64,000 nt of DNA from JAKFWF01 sp963741505 (GTDB lineage Bacteria > Pseudomonadota > Alphaproteobacteria > Rhizobiales > Hyphomicrobiaceae). Within the stretch, counting starts at the first letter, position 1. Each line of letters opens with the position of its first letter. The notes below the pieces were generated by a model. The model was not told where the DNA came from. It made no database searches and saw only the letters and a program-made list of their open reading frames with translations. Shown one piece after another: positions 25,287 to 38,230 of this stretch. Both the position numbers and the translations under genes were made by a program. The stretch covers positions 1-64,000 of the forward strand of contig CAVUIJ010000017.1 of NCBI GenBank assembly GCA_963741505.1, read 5' to 3'.

Positions 25287-26150
25287 TTAGCCCGGCGTGC
25301 GGAACCGTTTGGCCTGATTTTCGTAGTCCAGGTAGCCCAAGGTCTCGCGCAACTCGGCTGGGGGCATAGCGCTTGCGGCCTCCGCCTCGCCGGCGACCAG
25401 TGCGGCGAGGCCTGCCTTCATGCCGGCTGCCATCGGCGACAACATGGCGGTCGGATAGGTAGCAATCTTGAAGCCCAGCTCCGTCGCCCGTGCTCGCGAT
25501 GGCGTCGCCCGCGGCGCTCCGGGGGACAGCACAGCGAAGGATGGCCGGCCGCCGGCCGCTGCGATGGCACGCCGGATCTCGTCCTCGTCGGCTGGCGAGT
25601 CGAGGAACAGGATGTCGGCGCCTTCCTGGACAAACATCTCGATCCGGGCGACCGCTTCGTCAATGCCCTGGGTCGGCCGGCAATCGGTTCGCGCCAGGAT
25701 CAGAATGCCCGACTCCTTTGCTGCTTCAACCGCCGCGCGGATCTTCATCCGTGCCTCCTCGCGGGGCAGGCAAGGCTTGCCGGCCGCCGTCAGCGCTCGC
25801 GGCGTGATCTTGTCTTCGATGAGGATGGCCGCGGCGCCGGCGCGACCATAAGCCAGAACGGTGCGCTGAACGTTCATTGCATTGCCATGGCCGTGATCGC
25901 CGTCGGCCAGCACCAAAGCCTGCGGCGCAGCATTTCGCACCATGTTGAAAGAGTCAAACATCTCGGCGAAGGAGATCAGGTCGAGATCGGGTCCACCAAG
26001 GCGGCTCGCGGCCACGCAAGAGCCCGACAGAAACGCTGTCTCGAAACCGGCAGCACTGGCGAGTTTGGCGCTTAAGCCATCCCAGACCGCCGGCATGACG
26101 ACCAGTCCAGGCTTGGACAGAAGAGCGCGCAACCGATCGGGAGGTGTCAT
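25287..26150 (-). CDS. Isocitrate lyase / PEP mutase superfamily enzyme
   Basis: 287 residues, TIM barrel. Diagnostic segments: PAVWDGLSAKLASAAGF and ETAFLSGSCVAAS, ALVLADGDHGHGNAMNVQRTV (metal-binding Asp pair), AAAILIEDKITPRALTAAGKPCLP at the place of the KKCGH loop of isocitrate lyases, and ILARTDCRPTQGIDEAV. Members cleave or form C-C or P-C bonds at 2-oxo acids (methylisocitrate lyase, oxaloacetate decarboxylase, PEP mutase). The catalytic-loop Cys is shifted, arguing against a genuine isocitrate lyase. Monocistronic. Confidence 0.85.
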   Translation of the reverse strand: MTPPDRLRALLSKPGLVVMPAVWDGLSAKLASAAGFETAFLSGSCVAASRLGGPDLDLISFAEMFDSFNMVRNAAPQALVLADGDHGHGNAMNVQRTVLAYGRAGAAAILIEDKITPRALTAAGKPCLPREEARMKIRAAVEAAKESGILILARTDCRPTQGIDEAVARIEMFVQEGADILFLDSPADEDEIRRAIAAAGGRPSFAVLSPGAPRATPSRARATELGFKIATYPTAMLSPMAAGMKAGLAALVAGEAEAASAMPPAELRETLGYLDYENQAKRFRTPG

Positions 26151-27149
26151 TGAGGTCGACTTTCACCGGTTGACCGGAATGGTGAGGTGCAGGATGGCGC
26201 AGCATCTCGATTGCCGAGGTCAGACGCGACGTAAGCGGAGGCATCCAACCAACGTTACAGAAGCCAGGATCGATCATCGAGCACGTTGCTGCAAGTGGTG
26301 AAATGTTGGGATCTTCGGTAGCGTTCGCTTAGCAGAGGCCGCACAATTCGGCGTATTGTCGGGCTTGAACAGCTTTGAATACAATCACGCAAGAGACACC
26401 CCGGGGCTTGGTGTGCGGCTTCGTTGCCGTGGCAGACCCTGCCGGCTCGCGCTCCTGCCCGTCAACCTTTTACAATTGTTAGCTGCGCCGCCGGACGGGG
26501 TATCCGATAGACCATCACGCGACGAGAATTGCGTGAGGCATAGTGATGGTGGGGATCGTTGATCAGCTTCCGGAAGGCTTTGGCTACAGGGATCCAAGGG
26601 GTGTGCTGCCAAAACAGTTCGGCGCACATCTCGATGTGCAGACACATAAGCTCACGCGCAGGCACCTCACGCAATCCTCGTCGTCTCTCGTCGTCGAGGC
26701 CCACCTCGAGGAGGTGGACGAGCACGCGCGATCTGAGGGTCGGTGCCTCGGCGCTGCATCGCGTGCGAACACCTCGATGACGATCATGCGGTCACCGCAG
26801 CATGGGCACGGACGCGGCTGCACGCGTGGCTGATCGGTTTGGCGCCGCATGGTCGCGCTCACGGATATGGCCAGGCCGCTCAGCACTGCCCGATGGTTGC
26901 GGTGGCCTGAAGTGCTCCACAGCCAACGCGAACGAAGCCTGCAGATTGGATGTCACGCGCGGTCCATCCGGCCTATGCCTGCTTACCCCCATTTTCGGCC
27001 CTCAGTCCGATGCCAACTATTTCTGGCGCCTCCTAGCCTTGCTTCAGGATCAGTAAAAATCACCGAAAAATCTGCTGATTCCAACTCGGACGATCGCGAT
27101 CGTCCGAATGGCTTGCTGCGTCTTTTTGCGTCACAATTGGGAGTCCCGA
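26151..27149. other. Gene-poor region with transposase debris
   Basis: No intact gene. Apart from an IS91-like zinc-ribbon remnant on the minus strand (about 26690-26830), nothing is recognisable. Codon-like structure is weak in all frames. The last 50 bp before 27150 contain GGGAG upstream of the peroxidase start. Confidence 0.5.
26690..26830 (-). pseudogene. IS91-like transposase C-terminal remnant
   Basis: The frame contains RPCPCCGDRMIVIEVFARDAAPRHRP, resembling the C-terminal CPxCGGRM zinc-ribbon and following strand of IS91/IS801-type transposases. Neither the HUH/Y2 catalytic part nor flanking repeats are seen. Confidence 0.45.
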
Positions 27150-29800
27150 ATGGTCACCTATATTCGCTCCGATCTCGAGTTCATCCTTCAGCAGATCCTT
27201 ATTGCAGAGCAGAATGCGGCAGGCACCCCTCTTACCGATATACTCCCCAACGCCGAGGTGCCGTTTGGTCTGCGCACGGTTGACGGGTCGTTCAACAACC
27301 TGATCCATCCCGAGTTGGGCGCCGCCGACCTCGAGTTTCCGCGGCTGACCGATCCGAGCTTCCAAGATGCTCAAGGCGGCACAACGTACGCTTCTGCTGC
27401 AGGCACGGTGGTCGATCCCGAGCCGCGCACGATCTCCAACCTGATCGTCGACCAGACGGCCAACAATCCGGCCGCGTCGGCGGCCGCCGCCGGCACGCCC
27501 GGTTCGACGACCGTGATGAGCCCCGGTCTCGATGGCATATTCGGCACCGCCGACGACACGCCGGTGTTCTTCATCCCGAACGTCACCGCCGATGCCGGCC
27601 TGTCGGCGCCGTTCAACGCCTGGATGACGTTCTTCGGCCAGTTCTTCGACCACGGCCTCGACCTGGTGACGAAGGGCGGCAACTGAGCACGTGTTCATTC
27701 CGCTGCAGCCGGACGATCCGCTGTACAGTGCCGGGCCGCCGCACCGAACTTCATGGTGCTGACGCGCGCCGACCAACCGGCCCGGGCCCGACGGCATCCT
27801 GCGGCACCGCCGACGACATCCACGAGCACGCAGAACACCACCTCGCCGTTCGTCGACCAGAACCAGACCTATACCTCGCATCCCTCGCACCAGGTGTTCC
27901 TGCGCGCTTACGAGCTCGACGCCGACGGCGATCCGGTCGCCACCGGCAAGCTGATCACCAACTCGGATCTCGGCGCCGACGGCCAGTTCGGCACCGGCGC
28001 GACGACATCGAGATCGGCGGCATGGCGACCTGGGAGGTCGTCAAGGCGCAGGCGCGCGACATCCTCGGCATCAATCTGACCGACGCCGACGTCGGCAACG
28101 TGCCGCTGCTGGCGACCGACGCCTACGGCAATTTCATCAAGGGGCCGAACGGCTTCCCGCAGGTCGTGATGACGACCGGACGGGCTCGTCGGAACGGCGA
28201 TCCGGCCGCCAATGGCGGCCTCGGCATCGAGCCTCGACCAACGCCGTCCGCACCGGCCACGCGTTCCTCAACGACATCGCGCACACGCGCCGCGACCACG
28301 ACAGCTTCGGCAATGCCGCTGTAGCGCCGACGCCGACAACGTCATTGGCGGCGGCCGATCGCCACCGGCATCTACGACAACGAGCTGCTCGACGCGCACT
28401 ACATCGCCGGCGACGGCCGGGTGAACGAGAACATCGGCCTCACCGCCGTGCACGCCATCTTCCACTCCGAGCACAACCGGCTGGTCGAGCACACCAAGGA
28501 AGTCGCGCTCGCGTCAGACGATCTCGCGTTCCTCAATCAATGGCTCGATACGCCGCTGGCTGCCGGCACGACATTCCCGACTGACACCGGCGCAGATCGC
28601 CGCCCTGCGAATGGAACGGCGAGCGGCTGTTCCAGGCCGCGAAGTTCGGCACCGAGATGCAGTACCAGCATCTGGTGTTCGAGGAGTTCGCCCGCACCAT
28701 CCAGCCGCAGGTCGACGGCTTCCTGGCGCCGAACGGCTACGACATCACCATCGATCCGGCGATCGTCGCCGAGTTCGCGCACACCGTCTATCGCTTCGGC
28801 CACTCGATGCTGACCGAGACGGTCGACCGCTTCGATCCCAATTTCAACGTCGTCGGTGACGGCAATCCGAGTCTGGCGGGCAATCAGCAGATTGGCCTGA
28901 TCGCAGCATTCCTCAATCCGCTCGCATACGCCGCGAGCGGCCTGACGCCGGAACAGGCGACCGGCGCCATCGTGCGCGGTCTTACGCGCCAGGTCGGCAA
29001 CGAGATCGACGAGTTCGTCACCGAGGCGCTGCGCAACAACCTGGTCGGCCTGCCGCTCGACCTGGCCGCGCTCAACATCGCGCGCGGCCGCGACACCGGC
29101 ATTCCGTCGCTCAACGAGGCGCGGCGCGAGTTCTACGACCATGACCGGCGACAGCCAGCTGAAGCCGTACATCAGCTGGGCCGACTTGGTGCAGCACCTG
29201 AAGCACCCGGAATCGCTCATCAACTTCATCGCCGCCTACGGCACGCACGCCGCGATCACGCGGCGCGACCACGCTCGCCGACAAGCGCGCGGCGGCCGCG
29301 CTGCTCGGTGCTGGGCGATCGGCAATCGACGCCGACGGCGTGACGATCGGCGTCACGCGACCGACACCGACCGCCTCGACTTCCTGAACAGCACCGGCGC
29401 CTGGGCCAACGAAGCGCAACGGCGTCACCACCACCGGCCTCGACGACATCGACTTCTGGGTCGGCGGCCTCGCCGAGGAGCAGATGCCGTTCGGCGGCAT
29501 GCTCGGCTCGACCTTCAATTTCGTGTTCGAAACCCAGCTCGAGAGCCTGCAGAACGGCGACCGCTTCTACTATCTGTCGCGCACCGCCGGCATGAACTTC
29601 GGCACCGAACTCGAGAACAATTCGTTCGCCAAGCTGGTGATGCTGAACAGCGACGCCACGCATCTGCCGGACGCCATCTTCACGACGCCGGCCTGGATTC
29701 TCGAGGTCGACCCGACCAAGCAGTCACACCGGCCTTGGCGCCGACGGCCGTGCCGACCCGACCGGCGGCATCATGATCGGCGACGTCGAGATCACGCCGC
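27150..29800 (+). other. Animal-type haem peroxidase module 1
   Basis: Animal-type (peroxinectin-like) peroxidase signatures in successive frames: distal WMTFFGQFFDHGLDL (Gln and His of the haem pocket), FVDQNQTYTSHPSHQVFLR, AIFHSEHNRLVE, proximal His region FAHTVYRFGHSMLTE and ARGRDTGIPSLNEAR with the conserved Arg. The last part, MPFGGMLGSTFNFVFETQLE to NSFAKLVMLNSD, closes the fold. Frame changes lie near 27685, 27800, 28000, 28190, 28330, 28600, 29145, 29265, 29340 and 29730. All pocket residues are kept, so the corrected protein would be expected to bind haem. Confidence 0.8.
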
Positions 29801-29859
29801 TGGTCATCCGCGACAATCCCGACCACGGCCAGGCACCGACACGAACTACCTGCACTACA

Positions 29860-31240
29860 CCGGCGAGGACCACGTCGTGCTCGGCGGCACCGGCGGCAAT
29901 GACATCCTCATCTCCGGCGATGGCGACGACACCATCTATGGCGATGCCGGCAACGACCGGCTCGAAGGCGGCTCCGGCAACGACAACGTGCTCGGCGGCG
30001 ACGGCGACGACATCTGTCCAGACATCGGTCGGCGACGATCGGATCGAAGGCGGCGAGGGCAACGACGTCATCGTCGTCGGCAACATGTCGATCGCCGCGG
30101 TCGGCAACCTGATCCTCGGCGGCGACGGCAAGGACTTCATCATCACCACCGAGGACATCTCGACCACCTTCGGCGGCGCCGGCGACGACTTCATCCTCGG
30201 CGCCAAGACCAATCTGCCGCCGACCGGCAACGAGGGCGACGACTGGATCGAGTTCGGCACCCAGGACGGCGCGCCCGGCGACAACTTCGCGCCTTTGCTG
30301 GCCGATAACGTGATCGGCAACGACATCTTCATCGGTGGCGGCGGCTTCGACGAGATGATCGGCGAAGGCGGCGACGACATCTTCGTCGGCAGCGACGCCC
30401 AGGACAAGATGGACGGCATGTCCGGCTTCGACTGGGTCACCTACAACAATGACCGCTTCGGCGTCACCGTCGATCTGACGCTGCCGACGCTGGCGCAGCC
30501 GCATGGCGAAACGCCGGCCGCCAATTCCGGCGTCGTCCAGCCGGTCGGCGCCTCGCCGGCCTCGATCCTTGATCGCTTCGCGGAAGTCGAGGGCCTGTCG
30601 GGCTCGAAGTTCGGCGATATCCTGCGGGGCGACAACGTCGACGCCGTCACCATTCTCAATCACGGCGGCGCCACCGGCGGCGCGCTGACCAACGTCGCGC
30701 TGATCGACCAGCTGAACACCCTGCTGGCCGGTGCCGGTCTTTCGACCGCCGGCTTCGCCACCGGCAACATCATCCTCGGCGGCGACGGCAGCGACATCAT
30801 CGAAGGCCGCGGCGGCGACGACCTGATCGACGGCGACAAGTGGCTGAACGTCAGCATCAGCGTTTATGCACCTGGCGACCTCAATCACACCGGGCCGGTG
30901 CAGCAAAGCTTCACCAGCATGGTCGATATGATCCCGCTGATGCTGTCGGGCGCGATCAACCCTGGCCAGCTCAAGGCCGCGCGCATCATCGAGAATGGCA
31001 CGTCGACCGGTGGTAACGCCTTCGACACCGCCGTGTTCACCGGCCTGCAGGCGGACTACACCGTCACCATCAACACCCGCGGCACCGCAACCACCGCCGA
31101 CGACATCGTCACGGTCACCGACGGCGTGGTCGGGCGCGACGGCACCGATACGCTGACGCACATCGAGCGGCTGCAGTTCGCGGACGGCACCCAGGTTCTT
31201 GCGGGCGGCAACGCCGCGCCGGTGGGCGCTCCGACGATCA
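29860..31240 (+). repeat. RTX calcium-binding nonapeptide block 1
   Basis: Repeats of the GGxGxDxxx type: GGTGGNDILISGDGDDTIYG, AGNDRLEGGSGNDNVLGG, and later GGDGSDIIEGRGGDDLIDGD. They form a calcium-bound beta-roll after export. A 'NDRFGVTVDLT ... EVEGLSGSKFGDIL' segment and the ERLQFADGT motif are typical of RTX passenger proteins. Confidence 0.8.
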
Positions 31241-31649
31241 GCGATTCGACCCACTCACCCCCGTGACGGTCGGCGACATCGTGACTGTCTCGATCGCCGG
31301 CGTCACGGATGCCGACAATGTGATTGCAATAACCAACCCTGCCGGCGCGATCACCCAGTCCGTCTCCTACTACTGGCAGGTCGAACGCGGTCCCGGCTCC
31401 GGCATCTTCGAGGACATCATCCTGCTGCCGGCCGGCGACCTCGCGTTCCAGAGCGCCGACGGCACGAGCTTCCGCGTCACGCCGGACCTTGCCGGGCTGT
31501 CGTTGCGGGTCAAGGCGATCTATCAGGATGCCCACGGCATGACCGAAACGGTGTTCTCGGCTCCGACCGCGCCTGTCGTTGCCGGGGCACCGGTGGTGCC
31601 GACCGCGCCTGCTCCGGTGATCGAGATCACCGCCGGCGGCGATGGCATC

Positions 31650-34330
31650 CATCTCGCGGTCTCCGACCTGCGCTTCATCCTCGATCAGATCAAGATCGCC
31701 GAGGCCGACGCCGCCGGCGCCGACCTGCTGTCGCTGCTGCCGAACGTGCGCGCGCCCTTGGGCCTGCGCACCGTCGATGGCTCCACCAACAACCTCGTCA
31801 ACCTCAACGGCATCAATCAGAGCGAGTTCGGCGCCGCCGACAACGTGTTCCCGCGTGTGGTCCCGGCGAGCTTCCTCAACGAGAATGACGGCGATACGTT
31901 CGGCCCCGTCACCAACACCAACTATGCTCTGTCTGGTAGCGTCGCCGATGCCGATCCGCGCATCATCAGCAATCTGATCGTCGACCAGACCGCCAACAAT
32001 CCGGCGGCCTATGCGGCGGCGTATGATTTTGGCGCCGATGGCCTGCCTGGCGGCGGCTGACGACGTGCTCAAGGACGGCGTCGAGATCGTCAAGAGCCCC
32101 GGCCTCGACGGCGTGTTCGGCACCGACCGACGACACGCGACGTGTTCTTGTTCCCGAACGTGGCGCCGGACGCCGGCCTCACGGCGCCGTTCAACGCGCT
32201 GGATGACGTTCTTCGGCCAGTTCTTCGACCACGGCCTCGACCTCGTCACCAAGGGCGGCTCGGCACCGTCTTCATCCCGCTGCAGCCGGACGACCCGCTG
32301 GTCGCCGGCGCCGACGGGGTCTTTGGCAACGCTGACGATCTGCCGGCGCACTGCGCTTCATGGTGCTGACGCGCGCCACCAACCTGCCCGGCCCCGACGG
32401 CATCCTCGGCACCGCCGACGACATCCACGAGCACGAGAACACCACCTCGCCGTTCGTCGACCAGAACCAGACCTACTCGTCGCATCCCTCGCACCAGGTG
32501 TTCCTGCGCGCCTACCAGCTCGACGCCGACGGCGATCCGGTGGCGACCGGCAAGCTGATCACCAACCGCGATCTCGGCGCCGACGGCAAGTTCGGCACCG
32601 CCGACGACGTCGAGATCGGCGGCATGGCGACCTGGGAGGTGGTCAAGGCGCAGGCGCGCGACATCCTCGGCATCAATCTGACCGATGCCGACTTCGACAA
32701 CGTGCCGCTGCTGGCGACCGACGCCTACGGCAACTTCATCAAGGGCGCCGAACGGCTTCCCGCAGGTCGTCGATCGGCAACGGGGCCGACGGCATCGCCG
32801 GCACCGCCGACGACGTCCTTGCTGGAAGGCAATCCGGCCGGCGCCGATCAGCCTCGCCAACGCGGTCCGCACCGGCCACCCTTCCTCAACGACATCGCGC
32901 ACAATGCGGTGCCGGTGTTCGTGCGGCGGCGTGCTCGCGCCCGACGCCGACAGCGATCATCGGCAATGCCGTCGCCGTCAATCCGCTGACCGGGCACAAC
33001 CTCGCCTACGACAACGAGCTGCTCGACGCGCACTACATCGCCGGCGACGGCCGGGTGAACGAGAACATCGGCCTCACCGCCGTGCACGCGATCTTCCACT
33101 CCGAGCACAACCGGCTGGTCGAGCAGACCAAGGACACGGTGCTGCTTGCCGCCAGGCTGACGATGTCGCCTTCCTGAACGAATGGCTGCTGATGCCGGTC
33201 GCGGCAGCTGCCGACGACCAGGCCGAGATCGACGCGCTGCAGTGGAACGGCGAGCGCCTGTTCCAGGCGGCGAAGTTCGGCACCGAGATGCAGTACCAGC
33301 ACCTGGTGTTCGAGGAGTTCGCGCGCACCATCCAGCCCAACGTCGATCTGTTCTTCGCGCCGACCCAGGTCTACGACGTCGACCTCGACCCCTCGATCGT
33401 CGCCGAGTTCGCGCACACGGTCTATCGCTTCGGCCACTCGATGCTGACCGAGACGGTCGACCGCTTCGACGCCAACTTCAATCGTCGATCGCCGATCCGC
33501 TGCACCCGACCAGACGACCAGCAGATCGGCCTGATCGCGGCCTTCCTCAATCCGCTCGCCTTTGCGGCCAGCGGCCCGACGCCCGAGGAGGCGACCGGCG
33601 CCATCGTGCGCGGCATGACCCGCCAGGTCGGCAACGAGATCGACGAGTTCGTCACCGAAGCGCTGCGCAACAACCTGGTCGGCCTGCCGCTCGACTTGCC
33701 GGCGATCAACATCGCCCGCGGCCGCGACACCGGGATTCCGTCCTTGAACGCGGCGCGCCGCGATTTCTACGAGCAGACCGGCGACACCGAGCTGAAGCCC
33801 TACACCAGCTGGGCCGACTTGGTGCAGCACCTGAAGCACCCGGAATCGCTGATCAACTTCATCGCCGCCTACGGCACGCATGCGTCGATCACCGGCGCCA
33901 CCACGCTCGCCGACAAGCGCGCAGCGGCGACCGCTCTCGTGCTCGGCGGCGCTCGGCGCGCCAGCCGACCGGCTCGACTTCCTCAACTCGACCGGCGCCT
34001 ATGCCAGTCTGCCTAATGGCGTCACCACCACCGGCCTCGACGCCATCGATCTTCTGGATCGGCGGCCTCGCCGAGGAGAAGAATGCCGTTCGGCGGCATG
34101 CTCGGCTCGACCTTCAACTTCATCTTCGAGAACCAGCTCGAGAAGCTGCAGGACGGCGACCGCTTCTACTACCTGGAGCGCACCGCCGGCCTCGCCTTCA
34201 ACGCCGAGCTCGAGAGCAACTCGTTCGCCAAGCTGATCATGGCGAACACCGACGCCACGCATCTGCCGGCGCTGGTGTTCTCGACGCCGGCCTGCATCCT
34301 CGAGGTCGATCAGATCGAAGCAGTTCACGG
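31650..34330 (+). other. Animal-type haem peroxidase module 2
   Basis: A second complete copy, about 4.5 kb downstream of module 1. It has the same landmarks: SDLRFILDQIKIAEADAAG at its start, FFGQFFDHGLDLVTKGG, HSEHNRLVEQTKD, FAHTVYRFGHSMLTE and ARGRDTGIPSLNAAR. Protein identity to module 1 is high over most of its length. Frame changes lie near 32060, 32110, 32205, 32360, 32750, 32830, 32930, 33165, 33500, 33950, 34055 and 34330, mostly not at the same places as in module 1. Confidence 0.8.
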
Positions 34331-34439
34331 GCTGAGGGCGCCGACGGCCGCGCCGACCCGACCGGCGAGGCATTCTGCTCACGCCGCTGGTGATCCGCGA
34401 CAACCCGAATACTGTCGGACCGGATACGAACTACCTGCA

Positions 34440-35750
34440 GTACACCGGCGCCGACCACGTCGTGCTCGGCGGCACCGTCCGGCGATGACATCCTGATCGC
34501 CAGCGACGGCGACGACACGGTCTGGGGCGACGCCGGCAACGACCGCATCGAGGGCGGCTACGGCAACGACCAGCTCCGCGGCGGCGCCGGCGACGACATC
34601 ATCACCGACCTCGGCGGCGACGACAACATCCAGGGCGGCGACGGCAACGACGTCATCCAGGGCGGCAACGGCGTCAACCTGATCATCGGCGGCTTCGGCA
34701 GCGACTTCATCATCACCGGTGAGGACGCCTCGGAAGCCATTCGGCGGCCAGGGCAACGACTTCATCCTCGGCACCAAGGCCAACGAGCAGGATATGGGCA
34801 ACGAGGGCGACGACTGGATCGAGAAGGGCACCTCCGACGGCGCGCCCGGCGACAACTTCGATCCGCTCGGCAACGACCCGATCATCGGCAACGACGTCTT
34901 CATCGGCGACGGCGAGAACGACAAGTTCAACGCCGAAGGCGGCGACGACATCATGGTCGGCAAGCACCGGCTTCGGCGACCGCTACATCGGCGGCTCCGG
35001 CTTCGACTGGGCCGAGCTTCAAGGACGATCCCGCTCGGCGTCCACATCGACATCTCCGACCGCTTCTTCGATCAGCCCGCTGGTGCCGGGTCGGGCACCC
35101 AGCCGCTCGCCCGCTTCGACATCGTCGAAGGCCTGTCCGGCTCGGCCATCGCCGACGTGCTGCAGGGCGACAACGACGATGCGGCATCACCTGCCCAACG
35201 CCGGCGCCACCGGCAGCGTGCTGACCAACATCGCGCTGATCGACGGGCTGCAGGCTGCTGCTCGACACCGCGTTCGGTAGTCACCAGACGCTTCTACGAC
35301 GGCGGCAACATCATCCTCGGCGGCGACGGCAGCGACATCATCGAGGGCCGCGGCGGCGACGACCTCATCGACGGCGACAAGTGGCTCAACGTGCGCATCA
35401 GCGTGCGGACGGGAATTGATCCGATTCCGGACTGCCGACCGGCCCAGAGCTCTGCCACCTTCGACAGCATGACCGATACGACCTTGCAGACCAACATGCT
35501 GAACGGGACCTGGAACCCCGGCCAGCTGCAGATCGTCCGCGAGATCCTGACTTCGGCCACTGCCGACTTCGACACGGCGCATGTTCTCGGGCAACACTGG
35601 CGGACTACGAGGTCACCACTGTCGGCGATGTGACCACTGTCACGCATCGACTGCTGGATGCCGCCGGCGACATCATCCCGGACTCGATCGGCGTCGACGG
35701 CACCGACCGGCTGATGCACATCGAGCGGCTGCAGTTCGCCGACGGGTCGG
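34440..35750 (+). repeat. RTX calcium-binding nonapeptide block 2
   Basis: Parallel copy of block 1: SDGDDTVWGDAGNDRIEGGYG, GGAGDDIITDLGGDDNIQGGDG, FILGTKANEQDMGNEGDDWIE and GGDGSDIIEGRGGDDLIDGDKWLNV, then HIERLQFADGS. Broken by frame changes near 34480, 34735, 34965, 35010, 35190, 35280 and 35590. Confidence 0.75.
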
Positions 35751-36469
35751 TGCTTTCGGCGGCTCGAACGATGCGCCGGTGGGTGCGCCGACCATTAGCG
35801 GCACCCCGACCGAGGACCAGACACTGACCGTGTCGATGGCCGGCGTGACCGATGCCGACAACAGCGCTCTGGGCAACCACTGGCACGATCCCGGCGCCGG
35901 TCGCCTACTTCTGGCAGTCCGAGGTTGCGCCCGGCAGCGGCGTGTTCGAAGACATCGTCGCCTTCGGCGCCGGCGAGGCCGAGCGCGTGCACGGCCCGAC
36001 CTTCAAGCTGACCGATGCCGAAGTCGGACTGGTGCTGCGCGTCCGCGCCGTCTACAAGGACGCCACCGGCGTACTCGAGGAGGTGTTCTCGGCGCCGACG
36101 GCGGCGATCGCCAACGTCAACGATGCCGCCGGTGATCAACGGTCAAATAATCTCCGACCTGACCCCGACAGAGACCGAGACCCTCACCGCGTCACCGACA
36201 ATCTTCGACGGCGACGGCACGACGACCTCGACGTTTGCCTACCAATGGCAGCAAGCAAATGCCACCGGTGTGGGCGGCGGGGCGGCCGGCTTCGCCGACA
36301 TCGCGACAGGCGCCACCTTCACGCCCGGTCAGGGCCAGGTGAATCGCGAGCTGCGCGTCGTAATCACCTATACCGATGACCACGGCACGCTGGAAACTGT
36401 AACCTCGGCACCGACCATCGTCACCGGCGACTTCATCGCCGCCAATGCTGCTGGCCAACCCTCACTGGC

Positions 36470-38230
36470 AACGAGGGGCAGGACCTCATCTTTGGTGGCG
36501 GCGGCGGCGACATCATCAATGGCCTCGGCGAGGATGACCGTCTCGACGGCGGCACCGGCGGCGATATCATCCTCGGCGGCGCCGGCAACGACACCATCAC
36601 CGGCGGCACCCAAGGCGATGCACTGAGTGGTGAAGCCGGCAACGACACCTTCCTCTACACGTTTGGTGACGGCGCCGACGCGGTTGATGGCGGGGCGGAC
36701 ACCGACACGTCTGCGCATCATCGGGAACCGCCGCAGCCAACACACTCGACGTCGTCTACAGCGGCGCGGCCCTGACAGCCTTCGAGGGCGGCAGTATCGC
36801 CAACGTCGAATCGGTCACCGCCGATCTGCTGGGCGGCACCGATACGCTGACCTATGCCGGCACGACAGCGAACGTCACGGTGAACCTGGCCGACGGCACG
36901 GCATCCGGCTTCACCTCCATCGCCGGCATCGAGAACGTCACCGGCGGGTCCGGCAACGACACGCTGACCGGCGACGGCAACGTCAATACGCTCAGCGGCG
37001 GCGGCGGCAGCGACACGCTGACCGGCGGGCTCGGCAACGACACGCTCAACGGCAATGGCGGTGTGGATACGGCATCCTATGCCGGCGAAACCGACGCGAT
37101 GTTCATCAATCTCGCGGCCGGCAACGCCCGCCGCGGCAGCGCAGCGAACCCGATCGAGGATACGCTGATCTCGATCGAGAATGTCATCGGCGGCTCAGGC
37201 AACGATACGATCACCTCGAACGGCAACGTCAACGTCATCGACGGCGGCGGCGGCAATGACACGATCAGCGCCGGCGGCAACAACGACACCGTCAGGGCGG
37301 CTCCGGCAACGACACGCTGAACGGCGGCGCCGGCAACGACACGCTCGACGGCGGCGCCGGCAACGACACGCTGACCGGCGGCAGCGGCAATGATATCTTG
37401 AACGGTGGTGCCGGGCTCGACACCATCAACTACACGATCGGCGACGGCGCCGATACGATCGACGGCGGGACCGATAGTGATACCCTGAACATCGTCGGAA
37501 CGGGCGCCAGCAACACACTCGATGCCATCTACAATGGCTCAGCGCTCACTCCATTCGAGAGGCGGCGACGATCACGGACGTCGAAGTCGATCAACGGCCA
37601 ACCTGCTGGGCGGCACCGACACGCTGTCCTATGCCGGAACAACAGCGGCCGTGACGGTGAACCTGGCGACGGCACAGCGTTCGGGCTTTACCTCGATCGC
37701 CAGCATCGAAAACGTCACCGGCGGTTCGCGGCAACGACACGCTGACCGGGGATGGCCTCGTCAACAAGCTGAGCGGCGGCGTCGGCAATGACATCCTCGA
37801 CGGTGGTCTCGGCAACGACACCATGTTGGTGGCCTCGGCGATGACACCTATATCGCCAACAATGGCGAGCCATCACCGAGGGTGCGGGTGCAGGCAGTGG
37901 TACTGACTTGGTGCTCACGACCAGCGCCGCGTTCACGCTCGCAACGAACGTCGAGAACTGACTTTCATCGGCGTCGGCGGCTTCACCGGCAACGGCAACG
38001 GGTCGGCGAACGAGATCACAGGCGGCAATATCGCGGCAGCCTCGATGTGCTCAGCGGCGGCGGCGGTGCCGACATACTGGTCGGGCTTGCCGGCGTCGAC
38101 TCCTTGAATGGCGATGGTGGCAACGACATACTCAATGGCGGCGCCGGCAACGACGTCATGAACGGTGGCAGCCGGCAACGACACCTTCGTGTTTGCGTCC
38201 GGCTTCGGCAACGACATCATCAGCGGCTTC
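36470..38230 (+). repeat. RTX calcium-binding nonapeptide block 3
   Basis: Longest repeat block, with dozens of GGxGNDTL units (GGSGNDTLTGDGNVNTLSGG, GGAGNDTLDGGAGNDTLTGG) separated by LLGGTDTLSYAGTTAAVTVNLA and ASNTLDAIYNGSALTPFE linkers, each occurring two to three times. It lies at the C-terminal end, where RTX exporters expect the secretion signal. Confidence 0.8.

Noticed and set aside
30000..31254. Long open frames antisense to the RTX blocks (up to 448 codons)
   Set aside because: Open because of the regular GC-rich nonapeptide repeats on the plus strand; their sequence is a repetitive shadow.
36900..38200. CRISPR-like regular repetition
   Set aside because: The period is 9 codons (27 bp) of a coding RTX repeat without distinct spacers.
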